The notes under the pieces were generated by a model. It was not told the origin of the DNA and did not search any database. It worked only from the letters and a program-made list of their open reading frames with translations. Shown one piece after another: positions 51,270-61,344 of a stretch of DNA of 64,000 bases (position 1 is the first letter of the stretch; every line of letters starts with the position of its first letter). This DNA comes from G965205725 sp965205725 (lineage in GTDB: Bacteria; Pseudomonadota; Gammaproteobacteria; Pseudomonadales; Halieaceae): NCBI GenBank assembly GCA_965205725.1, contig OZ242189.1:992001-1056000 (forward strand), in the 5' to 3' direction. The translations under genes were made by a program, and so were the position numbers.

Positions 51270-52694
51270 CTAATCAGCTCCGTGTGGCGGAGGCCAGCGC
51301 CCCGGTTCAGATTGCTCACCGTACCACTGCAGTTTCTTCCGCAACTCAACAACGCTGCCGACGATAAATAACGTCGGCGCATGTACTTCAACACCTGCCA
51401 GTTTTTCCGCCAGGCTTCCCAGACTTGCCACAATCGTTCGCTGCTGACGAGTCGTCCCCTGTTCAATCAAGGCTACCGGCGTATCAGCGGCGCGACCATG
51501 GGCCTGCAACTGCTCGCAAATTCTGTCTAAACTGTGCAAGCTCATGTAAAAAACCAGTGTTTCCTGAGGATTGCACAGGTCAGCCCAGGGCAGTTCCAGG
51601 TTGTTGGCGCGCAAATGACCCGTAACAAACCGGACTGATTGCGCGTGATCGCGATGGGTTAGCGGAATTCCCGCGTAGCTGGCACAGCCACTGGCGGCCG
51701 TAACACCCGGTACAACCTGAAACGGTATACGGGCCTCAGCCAACTTTTCGATTTCCTCTCCACCTCGGCCAAATATAAAAGGGTCTCCACCTTTCAAACG
51801 AGCGACGCGGTTTCCATCCAGCGCCAACTTGAGCAAAAGCTCATTGATATCCTGTTGCGGCACACGATGATCCGCGCGCTGCTTACCCACATAAATTAAC
51901 TCTGCGTCGCGGCGGGCCAATTCCAAAACCTCGGGAGAGACAAGACGGTCATACAGAACGACATCTGCAGCTTGCAGCAGTCTTGCGGTTTTGAAGGAAA
52001 CCAGCTCGGCATCTCCGGGGCCCGCTCCCAGCAAATACACTTCACCAGTTGGCACTTCAGCTTGTTGATCCAAGTGTTGCTGAAGCAAGTCCTCAGCCTG
52101 GGTAGCGTTATCGGTAGCCAGCCATAGCGGCAGCAACTGACTGTCCAGCAACGCTTCCCAAAAGCGGCGTCGAGCGCGTACATCCGGCACAGCGGATGTG
52201 ACCCTCGCCCGCCAGCGTCCGACAAACTCGGCCACACGCCCAATTGCCATAGGCAGCAATGCTTCAATCTGGCTGCGCACCCGGCGTACCAGAACCGGGC
52301 TGCGCCCGCCACTGCCAATAGCCACAAGCACCGGGTTACGATCAACAATAGCGGGAAATATAACTGAACTCAGCTCAGGTGCATCAACAACATTTACTGG
52401 AATATTCGCAGCTCGGGCGGCAACCGACACCTGCTTGTTTACAACCGTATCGGGTGTGGCAGCAACTACCAGACTGAATGTCTCTATCTGCTCAATGGAA
52501 AACTGCCGCTGAATATAGGTGCCATTGGAACTTTCCAGCAGTGCCACAAGCTCCGCTTCAATATCAGGAGCAACAACAGTGAGCCGCGCTTTGGCACGGC
52601 ATAGTAACCTGGCTTTGCGCAAGGCAATTCTGCCACCGCCTACCAGTAATACCGGCGAACCCCTGAGCTGAAAAAAGAGCGGAAGATAGTCCAC
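51270..52694 (-). CDS. cysG: Siroheme synthase CysG (trifunctional)
   Basis: CysG makes siroheme, the cofactor of sulfite and nitrite reductases, from uroporphyrinogen III. The 474-residue protein has an N-terminal precorrin-2 dehydrogenase/ferrochelatase (VGGGRIALRKA, and SGGRSPVLVRRVR near residues 128-140) fused to a C-terminal SAM-dependent methyltransferase (LGAGPGDAELVSFKTARLL, GGDPFIFGRGGEE). The fusion is standard in gammaproteobacteria. The start is GTG 52694. It is convergent with prc and closely follows serS, an order shared with Pseudomonas. CysB may control it. Confidence 0.96.
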   Translation of the reverse strand: MDYLPLFFQLRGSPVLLVGGGRIALRKARLLCRAKARLTVVAPDIEAELVALLESSNGTYIQRQFSIEQIETFSLVVAATPDTVVNKQVSVAARAANIPVNVVDAPELSSVIFPAIVDRNPVLVAIGSGGRSPVLVRRVRSQIEALLPMAIGRVAEFVGRWRARVTSAVPDVRARRRFWEALLDSQLLPLWLATDNATQAEDLLQQHLDQQAEVPTGEVYLLGAGPGDAELVSFKTARLLQAADVVLYDRLVSPEVLELARRDAELIYVGKQRADHRVPQQDINELLLKLALDGNRVARLKGGDPFIFGRGGEEIEKLAEARIPFQVVPGVTAASGCASYAGIPLTHRDHAQSVRFVTGHLRANNLELPWADLCNPQETLVFYMSLHSLDRICEQLQAHGRAADTPVALIEQGTTRQQRTIVASLGSLAEKLAGVEVHAPTLFIVGSVVELRKKLQWYGEQSEPGRWPPPHGAD

Positions 52695-52697
52695 TGT

Positions 52698-53990
52698 TTA
52701 GCGGGGCGATAACAGCGCCTGACCGCCCATATAAGATTGCAATGCAGTGGGTACATCAACCCCACCATCTTCGCGCTGATAGTTTTCCAGAACAGCCACC
52801 AGGGTTCGCCCTACAGCCAAACCGGAACCGTTCAGGGTGTGTAGCAACTCGGGTTTGCCGGTTTCAGGATTCCGCCAACGAGCGCTCATACGGCGCGCCT
52901 GATAATCACCACATGAACTACAGGAAGAAATCTCCCGATAGGTGTTCTGTGCCGGTAGCCATACTTCTAAATCGTAAGTTCGACGCGAGCTGAAACTAAC
53001 ATCACCAGCACATAGCATCACTTTCCTATAGGGCAGGTTCAGCGCCTCAAGAATGGCCTGGGCATGGCCGGTCAGCTCTTCCAGCGCTTGATCAGATTCA
53101 TCGGCTTGAACCATACTCACTAGCTCAACTTTCTCAAACTGATGCTGGCGAATCATGCCGCGAGTATCCTTGCCATAGCTGCCGGCTTCACTTCGAAAGC
53201 AAGGTGAATGGCAAACAAATTTCATACCGGGAAGCTCGTCTGCCTCAATGATTCTGTCCCGCACGATATTGGTGACGGGTACCTCAGCAGTGGGTATCAG
53301 ATAAAAGTTTGATTCGTGCCGCAGCTTGAAGAGATCTTTTTCAAATTTTGGCAATTGCCCGGTGCCTTGCAGGGAGTCGGAATTCACAATGCAAGGTACA
53401 TTGATTTCCCGATAGCCGTGGCTGACGTGTGTATCTAGCATAAACTGAATCAGGGCCCGGTGTAGTTTGGCGACATCACCAGTTAAAACCGCAAAACGTG
53501 AGCCGGTAATTTTTACCGCAGTTTCAAAATCAATACCGCCAAGGTTCGCGCCAATATCGACATGATCCTGAACCTCAAAGTTGAAACTGGGTCTGTCACC
53601 CCAGCGATATAATTCCCGATTGTCAGCTTCATCGACGCCGTCCGGAACATCATCGGCAAGCAAATTGGGAATACCGAGCAGTAGTTCCTCGACCTCCTGC
53701 TGGACTTGCCTTGCTTGAGCAGTGAGCTTGTCCAGGTCGGCGGAAATTTCCTGCAAAATCGGGTCTACAGTTCGCTTTGCTTCTTCTACCGGTGTGCCTG
53801 CCTTCACCAACTCGCCAATTTTTTTCGAGGTCGACTTGCGCTCGGCCTGCAAGCTCTGGCTATTGACATCGGCTTGTTTACGACGTGCGTCCAGCGCTAC
53901 AAACGCAGCGACATCAAATTCAAAGCCGCGACGTTTCAGTTGTGTCGCTATTTCTTCAGGGTTCTGTCGAACCTGTTTTAAATCCAGCAT
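52698..53990 (-). CDS. serS: Seryl-tRNA synthetase
   Basis: Class II synthetase charging tRNA-Ser, 430 residues. An N-terminal coiled-coil arm (RRKQADVNSQSLQAERKSTSKKIG) binds the tRNA long arm. The catalytic core has motif 2 (FRSEAGSYGKDTRGMIRQHQF) and motif 3 (NGSGLAVGRTLVAVLENYQ). The start ATG and length are standard. It sits 3 bases upstream of cysG. Confidence 0.97.
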   Translation of the reverse strand: MLDLKQVRQNPEEIATQLKRRGFEFDVAAFVALDARRKQADVNSQSLQAERKSTSKKIGELVKAGTPVEEAKRTVDPILQEISADLDKLTAQARQVQQEVEELLLGIPNLLADDVPDGVDEADNRELYRWGDRPSFNFEVQDHVDIGANLGGIDFETAVKITGSRFAVLTGDVAKLHRALIQFMLDTHVSHGYREINVPCIVNSDSLQGTGQLPKFEKDLFKLRHESNFYLIPTAEVPVTNIVRDRIIEADELPGMKFVCHSPCFRSEAGSYGKDTRGMIRQHQFEKVELVSMVQADESDQALEELTGHAQAILEALNLPYRKVMLCAGDVSFSSRRTYDLEVWLPAQNTYREISSCSSCGDYQARRMSARWRNPETGKPELLHTLNGSGLAVGRTLVAVLENYQREDGGVDVPTALQSYMGGQALLSPR

Positions 53991-54001
53991 ATTCTAAACA
54001 A

Positions 54002-54379
54002 CTATCCAATCAATCGTGTCAGGGCCAGTGCCACCCAAACGGAAACAAGACACACAGCGACACTGCTGAGCACATACGCACCCGCCAACATTCCCTGACC
54101 ATTTTCCAGCAGAGACACCGTCTCCAGAGAAAATGTAGAAAAGGTCGTAAACGCCCCCAAAAAACCGACAATGAAAACGCTGCGCCAGTCCGGGTGAATA
54201 AGGCCTCGCTCTACAATGACGACATACATCACCCCAATCATAAATGAGCCGATGATATTCACCATCAATGTTCCGAGCGGGAAGTGGCTAGCTGTCATAC
54301 TGTGGGCAAAACCCGATACCCAGTGGCGGGCCAGGGCGCCACCTGCTCCACCAATTGCAATGAATATAAAATACTTCAT
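54002..54379 (-). CDS. crcB: Fluoride ion channel CrcB
   Basis: CrcB/Fluc is a four-helix inner-membrane fluoride exporter that works as a dual-topology dimer. The 125-residue protein has IGGAGGALARHW at the start, the pore-lining GFLGAFTTFSTFS and a conserved Asn in TLMVNIIGSF. ATG 54379 gives the native N-terminus MKYFIFIAIGG; an upstream in-frame start would add 43 unrelated residues. No fluoride riboswitch was recognised upstream. The order serS-crcB-rarA matches pseudomonads. Confidence 0.94.
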   Translation of the reverse strand: MKYFIFIAIGGAGGALARHWVSGFAHSMTASHFPLGTLMVNIIGSFMIGVMYVVIVERGLIHPDWRSVFIVGFLGAFTTFSTFSLETVSLLENGQGMLAGAYVLSSVAVCLVSVWVALALTRLIG

Positions 54380-54419
54380 GGGCTGTGTTCTTCGGCTGGT
54401 TTCTGACTGTGTTGCAGGG

Positions 54420-55745
54420 CTAATCGTAGCGGCGCATTGTACTGTGTTTATCGAGCTCGCGCAGGTGTGCCAGCTTTTCAGCGATTTTCTGCTCAAGACC
54501 TCTTGCAACGGGAAAATAGTAGCGGCTATCTTTCAGGGACTCGGGGAAATAGTTCTCTCCCGCCGCATACGCTTCGGGCTCATCGTGGGCATAGCGATAA
54601 TCTGCGCCATGATCCATATCCTTCATCAAACCAGTCGGCGCGTTGCGAATGTGCAGCGGCACTTCCTCACTGGGTGTCTTGGCGACCTGGTCACTCGCGG
54701 CTTTAAATGCCATATAGACCGCGTTGCTTTTTGCTGCACAGGCCGTGTACAAAACCGCCTGCGCGATTGCCAGCTCGCCTTCCGGGCTGCCCAAACGTTC
54801 CTGCACCTGCCAGGCATCCAGCGCCAAATTTAAAGCACGCGGGTCGGCGTTACCAACGTCTTCGGTGGCCATGCGCACGACGCGACGCGCCACATAGAGC
54901 GGATCACAGCCGCCGTCAATCATGCGCACAAACCAATACAAAGCAGCATCCGGCGCACTGCCTCGCACAGCTTTATGCAGCGCGGATATCTGGTCATAGA
55001 ATAAGTCACCGCCTTTATCAAAGCGGCGCAGAGAGGCCTGTAACACCTCTTCAATCACTTGTGCAGCAATGTGCACAACGCCCTCCTCTTCGACTGCCAG
55101 GTCTACCGCCAATTCCAGTAAATTTAGCGCTCGTCTTGCATCGCCATCAGCACCCTGGGCGAGGATGTCCTGCAAATCTGCTGCCAGGTGGACGTTCTGC
55201 TCCAAAGAATCCAGCCCACGCTGAATCACCTGCTTGATTTCAGCGGCGTCCAGGCTGCGCAATTTATAGACCCGGCTGCGGGACAGCAAAGCATTGTTGA
55301 GTTCAAAAGAGGGGTTTTCGGTGGTAGCACCGACAAAAATCAAAGTACCATCTTCTACGAATGGCAAGAACGCATCCTGCTGCGCTTTGTTAAAGCGATG
55401 CACCTCATCAACAAACAGGATGGTGTCACGGCCTTGTCCGCGATACATATACGCCTCGTCAACCGCAGCTCGAATATCTTTAACCCCGGCTAAAACTGCG
55501 GACAGCGTAACAAAGTGTGCATTGGCGGAGTTCGCCATAAGCCTAGCCAAAGTAGTCTTTCCAACACCCGGCGGCCCCCAGAGTATAAGCGAGTGAAGTT
55601 GACGCCCTTCCACCGCTTCACGCAGGGGTTTTCCGGGCGCGAGAATATGCGACTGCCCCACATATTCGTCGATATTTTGCGGGCGTAAACGCGCTGCCAG
55701 CGGCTGGTAGCCGACTGATGAATTGATTAGCAGGTCACTCTGCAT
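54420..55745 (-). CDS. rarA: Replication-associated recombination protein RarA
   Basis: AAA+ ATPase of 441 residues (MgsA/RarA) acting at stalled replication forks. Walker A is ILWGPPGVGKTTLARL, Walker B ILFVDEVHRFNKAQQDA and sensor 1 FVGATTENPSFELN. The C-terminal clamp-loader-like helical domain follows. The start ATG 55745 overlaps the lolA stop by 11 bp (ATGCAGAGTGA); a longer open frame to 55784 would overlap lolA further. The overlap suggests translational coupling in ftsK-lolA-rarA. Confidence 0.95.
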   Translation of the reverse strand: MQSDLLINSSVGYQPLAARLRPQNIDEYVGQSHILAPGKPLREAVEGRQLHSLILWGPPGVGKTTLARLMANSANAHFVTLSAVLAGVKDIRAAVDEAYMYRGQGRDTILFVDEVHRFNKAQQDAFLPFVEDGTLIFVGATTENPSFELNNALLSRSRVYKLRSLDAAEIKQVIQRGLDSLEQNVHLAADLQDILAQGADGDARRALNLLELAVDLAVEEEGVVHIAAQVIEEVLQASLRRFDKGGDLFYDQISALHKAVRGSAPDAALYWFVRMIDGGCDPLYVARRVVRMATEDVGNADPRALNLALDAWQVQERLGSPEGELAIAQAVLYTACAAKSNAVYMAFKAASDQVAKTPSEEVPLHIRNAPTGLMKDMDHGADYRYAHDEPEAYAAGENYFPESLKDSRYYFPVARGLEQKIAEKLAHLRELDKHSTMRRYD

Positions 55746-56328
55746 TATTGAAGTAGTCAACCCCGGCGGGTACTGCGAACTCAAACATCTGGGGGCTCAA
55801 CGCCGGATTTAGCTCCAGAGCAGAAAACGTGATAACTGTGGTTTGCCGCAAGCGATCTTTAATAGACATTCCCATGGGCAAACGCTTGTCAAAACTCAAA
55901 ACGATTTCAACCACCGGACTCTCCTGGTTCAAAGGGAAAAGCGAGTACTCATCAGCAGAAATTTCAACGAGTCGATACTGGTCTTCCATCCGCTCAATAT
56001 CCCCGCTGAAAATCACCAGGGGAGACTCCAACAAGTGATCATCCAGCGAATTTACAGTCGCAGTTTCGAGCTCGACATCGTAGTGCAGCAACATCGCTTC
56101 ACTCACTATGAACAACTGTTCTTCAGGCTTGAGAATATGCCAGCGAAACAAATCGGGTTGTAGCAAACTGAAATTGCCACTGCTTGCCTCCAAGGTCTCA
56201 TTCTGTTCGGAAAAAACGAGCTGCTCAAATTGCCCGGCCAGGCTATTAATACCTTGCAGGCGCTCTTGCAGCGTCTGTCCGATACTGATTGTCGGCAGCA
56301 AAAAAAATAAAAGCGAGATAAAACGCAT
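55735..56328 (-). CDS. lolA: Outer-membrane lipoprotein carrier LolA
   Basis: LolA carries lipoproteins across the periplasm from LolCDE to LolB. The 197-residue precursor has a signal peptide (MRFISLLFFLLPTISIGQ) and a beta-sheet body with QFEQLVFSEQNE, LFRWHILKPEEQLFIVS and a C-terminal VITFSALELNPALSPQMF. ATG 56328 shares one base with the ftsK stop (TGATG), so the two genes are coupled. It overlaps rarA by 11 bp. Confidence 0.95.
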   Translation of the reverse strand: MRFISLLFFLLPTISIGQTLQERLQGINSLAGQFEQLVFSEQNETLEASSGNFSLLQPDLFRWHILKPEEQLFIVSEAMLLHYDVELETATVNSLDDHLLESPLVIFSGDIERMEDQYRLVEISADEYSLFPLNQESPVVEIVLSFDKRLPMGMSIKDRLRQTTVITFSALELNPALSPQMFEFAVPAGVDYFNNAE

Positions 56329-58643
56329 CAATCCTCTATGGGCGGCGGTGCCAGCACTTCACGCTGACCGTTGCTGCCCATTTCCGTGACCACGCCAGCC
56401 GCTTCCATCGCTTCAATCAAACGCGCCGCACGGTTGTAGCCAATCCGCAACTTGCGCTGCACGGAGGAAATACTGGCACGACGGCTCTTGCAGACGTAGT
56501 GTACTGCCTCGTCATACATGGCGTCTGCCTCTTCTGCACCGTTCTCGCCAACAGGATTCTCACCGGGCATTACACCGGGTGCACTACCCTCGTCCAGCAA
56601 GCCAATGATGTAAGCCGGCTCGCCTCGTCGCTTCCAGTCTGCGACAACTTTATGTACTTCATGGTCATCTACAAAGGCACCATGTACCCGAATCGGAACA
56701 GCAGTTCCCGGCGGTAAATACAACATGTCGCCATGGCCCAGTAACTGCTCGGCACCCCCCTGGTCAAGAATGGTTCTGGAGTCGACTTTTGAAGATACCT
56801 GGAAGGCTATACGGGTAGGTACGTTGGCCTTAATCAATCCGGTAATCACATCGACCGAGGGACGCTGGGTGGCCAGAATCAAGTGTATGCCGGCTGCACG
56901 GGCCTTTTGCGCAATCCTTGCAATCAATTCCTCAACTTTTTTGCCGACTAGCATCATCATGTCGGCAAATTCGTCGATCACTACAACAATCGAAGGCAGT
57001 TTTATCAAATCTGGAGCTTGCTGCTCCTCGTCGGTTATCTCAAACATGGGGTCCAGCGTCCACAAGGGATCCCTGATGGGTTCACCAGCGATAGCAGCAT
57101 CCTCAATTTTTCGGTTGTAGCCCGCCAGGTTGCGCACGCCGAGTGCAGCCATAAGCTTGTAGCGCCGCTCCATCTCTGCAACACACCAGCGCAAGCCATT
57201 GGCGGCGTCTTTCATATCGGTAATTACTGGTGTCAGCAGATGCGGCACACCGTCGTAAATCGATAGTTCCAGCATCTTGGGGTCTACCAGAATCATGCGT
57301 ACCTCTTCCGGGCCAGACTTGTACAGCAAACTCAGCAGCATGGCGTTCACACCGACCGACTTACCGGCGCCAGTCGTACCCGCCACCAACAGGTGCGGCA
57401 TTTTGCTCAAATCCGCGACCACAGGCTGCCCGGAAATATCGTGTCCTAAAGCCAGAGTCAAAGGTGACTGTGAGCCTTCGAAGGCCAGCGAAGACAGTAC
57501 CTCTTTGAAATTCACGATTTCACGATCCTGGTTGGGAATTTCAATACCCACAACCGACTTGCCCGGTATAACCTCGACCACACGCACCGAAATCACCGCC
57601 AGGGAACGGGCCAGATCTTTCGCCAGATTAGAGATGCGACTCACTTTTACGCCGGCTGCGGGTTGAATCTCAAAGCGAGTAATGACCGGGCCTGGGTACA
57701 CAGCTACAACTTCTGCGGTAATACCAAAGTCCGCCAGCTTCAGTTCCAGGCGCTTTGATAAACCCTCCAAAGCCTCCTTGGAATAGCCTCGTTCGGGATC
57801 CTTAACCTGTTCGTCCAGCAAATTGAGATGCGGCAGTGAGCCACTCACCGGCGTATCGAATAAAGGTTGCTGCCGCTCTTGCTCGATTCGGGCGCCCTTC
57901 TCTACTTTTTTCTGCAAAGGCCTGATCTTTGGAGGTGCGCGCTTTTTTTCTTTTTCGACGTGCTGAGTAATTGCGATTTTTCGCTCTTGTTGCACTTTCT
58001 GTTGCTCGCGTCTGCCCTTGAAGTCTCGTATTGTGCTCATCGCCAGCAAATAGGCCCGTTCACTACCGTGTAAAAACCAATAGCCCAGGCGTTCCATCAG
58101 ACCCAACCAGCTCAAATCAGTAAATACGGTCATTCCAAATAGAAAGACTGCAACCAGGATCAAACGACTGCCGGTGGCGCTAAACGCATCGGTAAAAGCG
58201 CCGCCAACAGCCTGCCCCAACATGCCGCCGAGTCCCTGGGGTAAGTGGGTCTGCCCAACATCATTCATTGCCGCCAACCCGGTGCCCGCGATCATTACCA
58301 GCGACAGCCCCAGGGTTCTTATCGCCACGGTTACCCAGTCGATGCCCTGCTCCTCAAAACGGTGTTGAAACAGAACCCAGGCTCGATATGCCAGCATCAG
58401 GGGAAACAAATAGGCAAGATAGCCAGTAAGGGAAAAGAAGACATCCGCTAACCAGGCACCGGTTGGACCACCTGCATTGCGAACTGGGTCAGCACCGCCT
58501 GTCGCAGACCAACCTGGGTCTTCTGGCGTGTAACTAACCAGCGCCATTAGCAGGTAGAGGCAGATTGCCGAGACGCCGATAAGCGCACCTTCCCGCAGTC
58601 GAGGGCCGAGAAAATGCTTCACTGTACTGGTCTGTTCAGGCAC
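56328..58643 (-). CDS. ftsK: DNA translocase FtsK
   Basis: FtsK pumps chromosomal DNA through the division septum and activates XerCD at dif. The 771-residue protein has four N-terminal transmembrane helices (about residues 20-170), a short charged linker (about 210-275) and an alpha-beta motor. Walker A (VAGTTGAGKSVG, near residue 425), Walker B (IVVVIDEFADMMM) and a C-terminal winged-helix gamma domain (ISSVQRKLRIGYNRAARLIE) complete it. The linker is far shorter than in E. coli and like that of SpoIIIE-sized proteins. The start is GTG 58643. Confidence 0.97.
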   Translation of the reverse strand: MPEQTSTVKHFLGPRLREGALIGVSAICLYLLMALVSYTPEDPGWSATGGADPVRNAGGPTGAWLADVFFSLTGYLAYLFPLMLAYRAWVLFQHRFEEQGIDWVTVAIRTLGLSLVMIAGTGLAAMNDVGQTHLPQGLGGMLGQAVGGAFTDAFSATGSRLILVAVFLFGMTVFTDLSWLGLMERLGYWFLHGSERAYLLAMSTIRDFKGRREQQKVQQERKIAITQHVEKEKKRAPPKIRPLQKKVEKGARIEQERQQPLFDTPVSGSLPHLNLLDEQVKDPERGYSKEALEGLSKRLELKLADFGITAEVVAVYPGPVITRFEIQPAAGVKVSRISNLAKDLARSLAVISVRVVEVIPGKSVVGIEIPNQDREIVNFKEVLSSLAFEGSQSPLTLALGHDISGQPVVADLSKMPHLLVAGTTGAGKSVGVNAMLLSLLYKSGPEEVRMILVDPKMLELSIYDGVPHLLTPVITDMKDAANGLRWCVAEMERRYKLMAALGVRNLAGYNRKIEDAAIAGEPIRDPLWTLDPMFEITDEEQQAPDLIKLPSIVVVIDEFADMMMLVGKKVEELIARIAQKARAAGIHLILATQRPSVDVITGLIKANVPTRIAFQVSSKVDSRTILDQGGAEQLLGHGDMLYLPPGTAVPIRVHGAFVDDHEVHKVVADWKRRGEPAYIIGLLDEGSAPGVMPGENPVGENGAEEADAMYDEAVHYVCKSRRASISSVQRKLRIGYNRAARLIEAMEAAGVVTEMGSNGQREVLAPPPIED

Positions 58644-58734
58644 GGTGTGTACCGTTTATGATTTTACTAATTATGCTTATATTTATCCGTTATTTCAAAA
58701 ACTTAGCGAACATTTTTAAAATTCTTTGCAGTCT

Positions 58735-58764
58735 TTGCCAGAACTGTGCCTTTTAACCTATGAT
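58735..58764 (+). promoter_or_regulatory. Candidate sigma70 promoter for trxB
   Basis: TTGCCA at 58735-58740 and TATGAT at 58759-58764 are spaced by 18 bases. They lie in the 197-bp divergent region between ftsK and trxB, 76 bases before the trxB start. The -10 matches five of six consensus bases. Confidence 0.4.
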
Positions 58765-58840
58765 TTCGGCCCCCATTATTCATTTGTATCGATAGCACTG
58801 ACATGAGCAACTCTATCTCGAATTACAGGATCAAAGACAC

Positions 58841-59833
58841 ATGAGCGACTCACAACACCACCGGCTGATTATTCTCGGTTCAGGGCCTGCCGGATACACG
58901 GCCTCTATTTACGCTGCCAGAGCAAATTTGTCGCCTGTGGTCATTACAGGTATGCAGCAAGGCGGACAGCTCACCACCACAACCGATGTAGACAACTGGC
59001 CCGGTGATATTGAAGGTTTGCAGGGGCCGGACTTAATGCAGCGCATGCTGCAACACTCTGAGCGCTTTGACACGCAAGTAATATTCGATCATATAGAAGA
59101 AGTTGATTTAGAAGCCCGTCCTATCGTTCTTAAGGGTACCTCTACCTACACCTGCGACGCCCTTATAATTACGACTGGAGCTTCTGCCCAATATCTCGGT
59201 CTTGATTCCGAAACTGCATTCATGGGCAAAGGCGTTAGCGCCTGCGCCACCTGTGATGGATTTTTCTATCGCGGCCAGAAAGTCGCCGTTATCGGCGGTG
59301 GCAATACTGCAGTGGAGGAAGCGCTTTACCTATCCAACATCGCTGAGGAAGTCATTCTGGTACACCGCCGCGATGCGCTGCGCTCCGAAAAAATACTGCA
59401 AGACAAACTATTCGAGCGCGAGAAAAACGGCAATCTGCGTATTCTCTGGAATAACACCCTCGACGAAGTACTGGGGGATGATAGCGGTGTCACCGGTATG
59501 CGGATCAGGTCAACCATTGACGGCAGTACGCAGGACATCAATCTTGCGGGTGTGTTTATTGCCATTGGTCACAAACCCAATACGGATATTTTTGCCAGAC
59601 AACTGGATATGAAAGACGGCTACATCCAGATTCACAGCGGCATAGAAGGCAATGCCACGGCGACCAGCGTTGCAGGCGTATTCGCAGCGGGAGATGTCGG
59701 TGATCACATTTACCGGCAGGCGGTCACCTCTGCCGGATTTGGCTGCATGGCGGCGCTGGATGCGGAACGCTATCTCGACAATTTGAGCGGATTACCCCAA
59801 CATGGGGTCAATGACAGAGATAAAGAAAATTGA
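58841..59833 (+). CDS. trxB: Thioredoxin reductase (NADPH)
   Basis: FAD/NADPH disulfide reductase of 330 residues that keeps thioredoxin reduced. FAD motif ILGSGPAGYTASIYAARA is near the start, the redox-active CATC is at Cys135 and Cys138, the NADPH motif IGGGNTAVEEALYL follows, and the C-terminal FAAGDVGDHIYRQA is standard. It opens the plus-strand cluster trxB-aat-bpt-infA. The trxB-aat overlap of 32 bp is unusual but plausible. Confidence 0.97.
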   Translation: MSDSQHHRLIILGSGPAGYTASIYAARANLSPVVITGMQQGGQLTTTTDVDNWPGDIEGLQGPDLMQRMLQHSERFDTQVIFDHIEEVDLEARPIVLKGTSTYTCDALIITTGASAQYLGLDSETAFMGKGVSACATCDGFFYRGQKVAVIGGGNTAVEEALYLSNIAEEVILVHRRDALRSEKILQDKLFEREKNGNLRILWNNTLDEVLGDDSGVTGMRIRSTIDGSTQDINLAGVFIAIGHKPNTDIFARQLDMKDGYIQIHSGIEGNATATSVAGVFAAGDVGDHIYRQAVTSAGFGCMAALDAERYLDNLSGLPQHGVNDRDKEN

Positions 59834-60527
59834 CCACGAGAGCCTCGAATTTCCGGATACCAGTGAGGCTCTGGCATATCCAAACGGACTGCTGGCTGTA
59901 GGTGGCGACCTGAGCATACCCAGGCTACTACGGGCCTATCAGCAGGGTATTTTTCCCTGGTACAAAGACCCACAACCCATCATGTGGTGGAGCCCCGACC
60001 CCCGCTCAGTGATGTTTCCAGACGAATTACGTATTTCGAGAAGCCTGCGAAAGTCGATGCGCCAGTCCGATTTTCGCATCACGGCTGACCGCGCCTTTCA
60101 CCGTGTTGTCGCCGGTTGCGCGGCCCCCAGAGATATGAGTAGCGACACCTGGATTACTCATGCCATGGGCCGCGCCTACATCGAGTTATTTCGGTTCGGC
60201 CATGCTCACTCGGTAGAAGTATGGAGCCGCAACAACCGTCTGATAGGCGGTTTGTATGGGGTCACTATGGGGCAGGTGTTCTGCGGCGAGTCTATGTTTA
60301 GCAAACAGACCAATGCCTCAAAAATGGCCCTGGTAGCAACCACCCAAATACTCGCTCAATCGAACTACAACATTATCGACTGCCAGGTCGAGAACGATCA
60401 TTTGGCCTCTTTGGGTGCGCGCAGCATCCCGCGGCTGGACTTTGAGCGCTACCTTCCACACACTGTAGACACAGCTACACCCAGTGAAGGCTGGGTCTAC
60501 GACAAACTAGCGCAGGATGTCTTATGA
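59802..60527 (+). CDS. aat: Leucyl/phenylalanyl-tRNA--protein transferase Aat
   Basis: Aat adds Leu or Phe to proteins with N-terminal Lys or Arg, marking them for ClpSAP. The 241-residue protein has GLLAVGGDLSIPRLLRAY, the GIFPWY...PIMWWSPDPRSVMF core, TWITHAMGRAYIELF and VFCGESMFSKQTNASKMALV. All are hallmark motifs. The start could be ATG 59802 (overlapping trxB by 32 bp) or the in-frame ATG 59811. It shares the N-degron role with bpt, clpS and clpA nearby. Confidence 0.96.
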   Translation: MGSMTEIKKIDHESLEFPDTSEALAYPNGLLAVGGDLSIPRLLRAYQQGIFPWYKDPQPIMWWSPDPRSVMFPDELRISRSLRKSMRQSDFRITADRAFHRVVAGCAAPRDMSSDTWITHAMGRAYIELFRFGHAHSVEVWSRNNRLIGGLYGVTMGQVFCGESMFSKQTNASKMALVATTQILAQSNYNIIDCQVENDHLASLGARSIPRLDFERYLPHTVDTATPSEGWVYDKLAQDVL

Positions 60528-61234
60528 CCTCGTCACTACGAGATCTGAGGGTATACACTACCTACCCCCATGAATGCAGCTATCTGGCAGACAAAGAAGC
60601 TACCACGCTGTTTGTAGACGCGCCTGCCAAAGTCGATGGGCGACTTTATAGTCAATTGTCTGCCCTGGGATTTCGACGCTCCGGGTCACACCTCTATCGC
60701 CCCCATTGCAGCCAGTGCGATGCCTGCGTGTCGGCCAGGATTATTGCCGACAGGTTTGAGCCCAGGCGCAATCAAAAAAGAGCCTGGAAACACAACAACG
60801 ATATTCAGGTAAGCCGCGTAGAGAGCATTGCGAACGATGATTATTTTGACTTGTATAGACGCTATATTGAAACCCGTCACCCGGATGGCGATATGTACCC
60901 TCCGCTCAAAGACCAATACCAGTCTTTTTTGAGCAATGAATGGGGCGTGACTCAATATCACGCGATGTCTGTGAACGATGAGATAATTGGAGTCGCAGTG
61001 GTAGATAGCCTCAGCGATGGACTATCGGCCATCTACACCTTCTACGACCCCGAGCAGCAACACCGTAGCCTCGGTACTTTCGCCATTCTCTGGCAGATAG
61101 AGCAGGCGAAAAAACTGGGCCTGCCTTATGTCTATCTCGGATACTGGATCAAGGAATGCCAGAAAATGGCCTATAAAATCCAGTATCGGCCGCTTCAGCT
61201 CTATACGAGTGGCCGCTGGGCGGATGTTTTATAA
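60524..61234 (+). CDS. bpt: Aspartate/glutamate leucyltransferase Bpt
   Basis: Bpt adds Leu to N-terminal Asp or Glu, creating primary N-degrons. The 236-residue, Ate1-like protein has the CSYLADKEA segment, a cysteine-rich HCSQCDACVSARI and a GNAT-like C-terminal half with DSLSDGLSAIYTFYDPE and YVYLGYWIKEC. The start ATG overlaps the aat stop by 4 bp, so the two are translationally coupled. The presence of both transferases means both acidic and basic N-degrons can be read. Confidence 0.95.
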   Translation: MTSSLRDLRVYTTYPHECSYLADKEATTLFVDAPAKVDGRLYSQLSALGFRRSGSHLYRPHCSQCDACVSARIIADRFEPRRNQKRAWKHNNDIQVSRVESIANDDYFDLYRRYIETRHPDGDMYPPLKDQYQSFLSNEWGVTQYHAMSVNDEIIGVAVVDSLSDGLSAIYTFYDPEQQHRSLGTFAILWQIEQAKKLGLPYVYLGYWIKECQKMAYKIQYRPLQLYTSGRWADVL

Positions 61235-61344
61235 GCCCTGCCGCAGGCGGTTAGTCAAGCCATGGATAGCCCTGGTAAGAACTGGCGCCAACCACTAAAT
61301 TAGGGCAAAATGCGCGCCTGGTTTTAGTGAAGGAACCCTGCCGC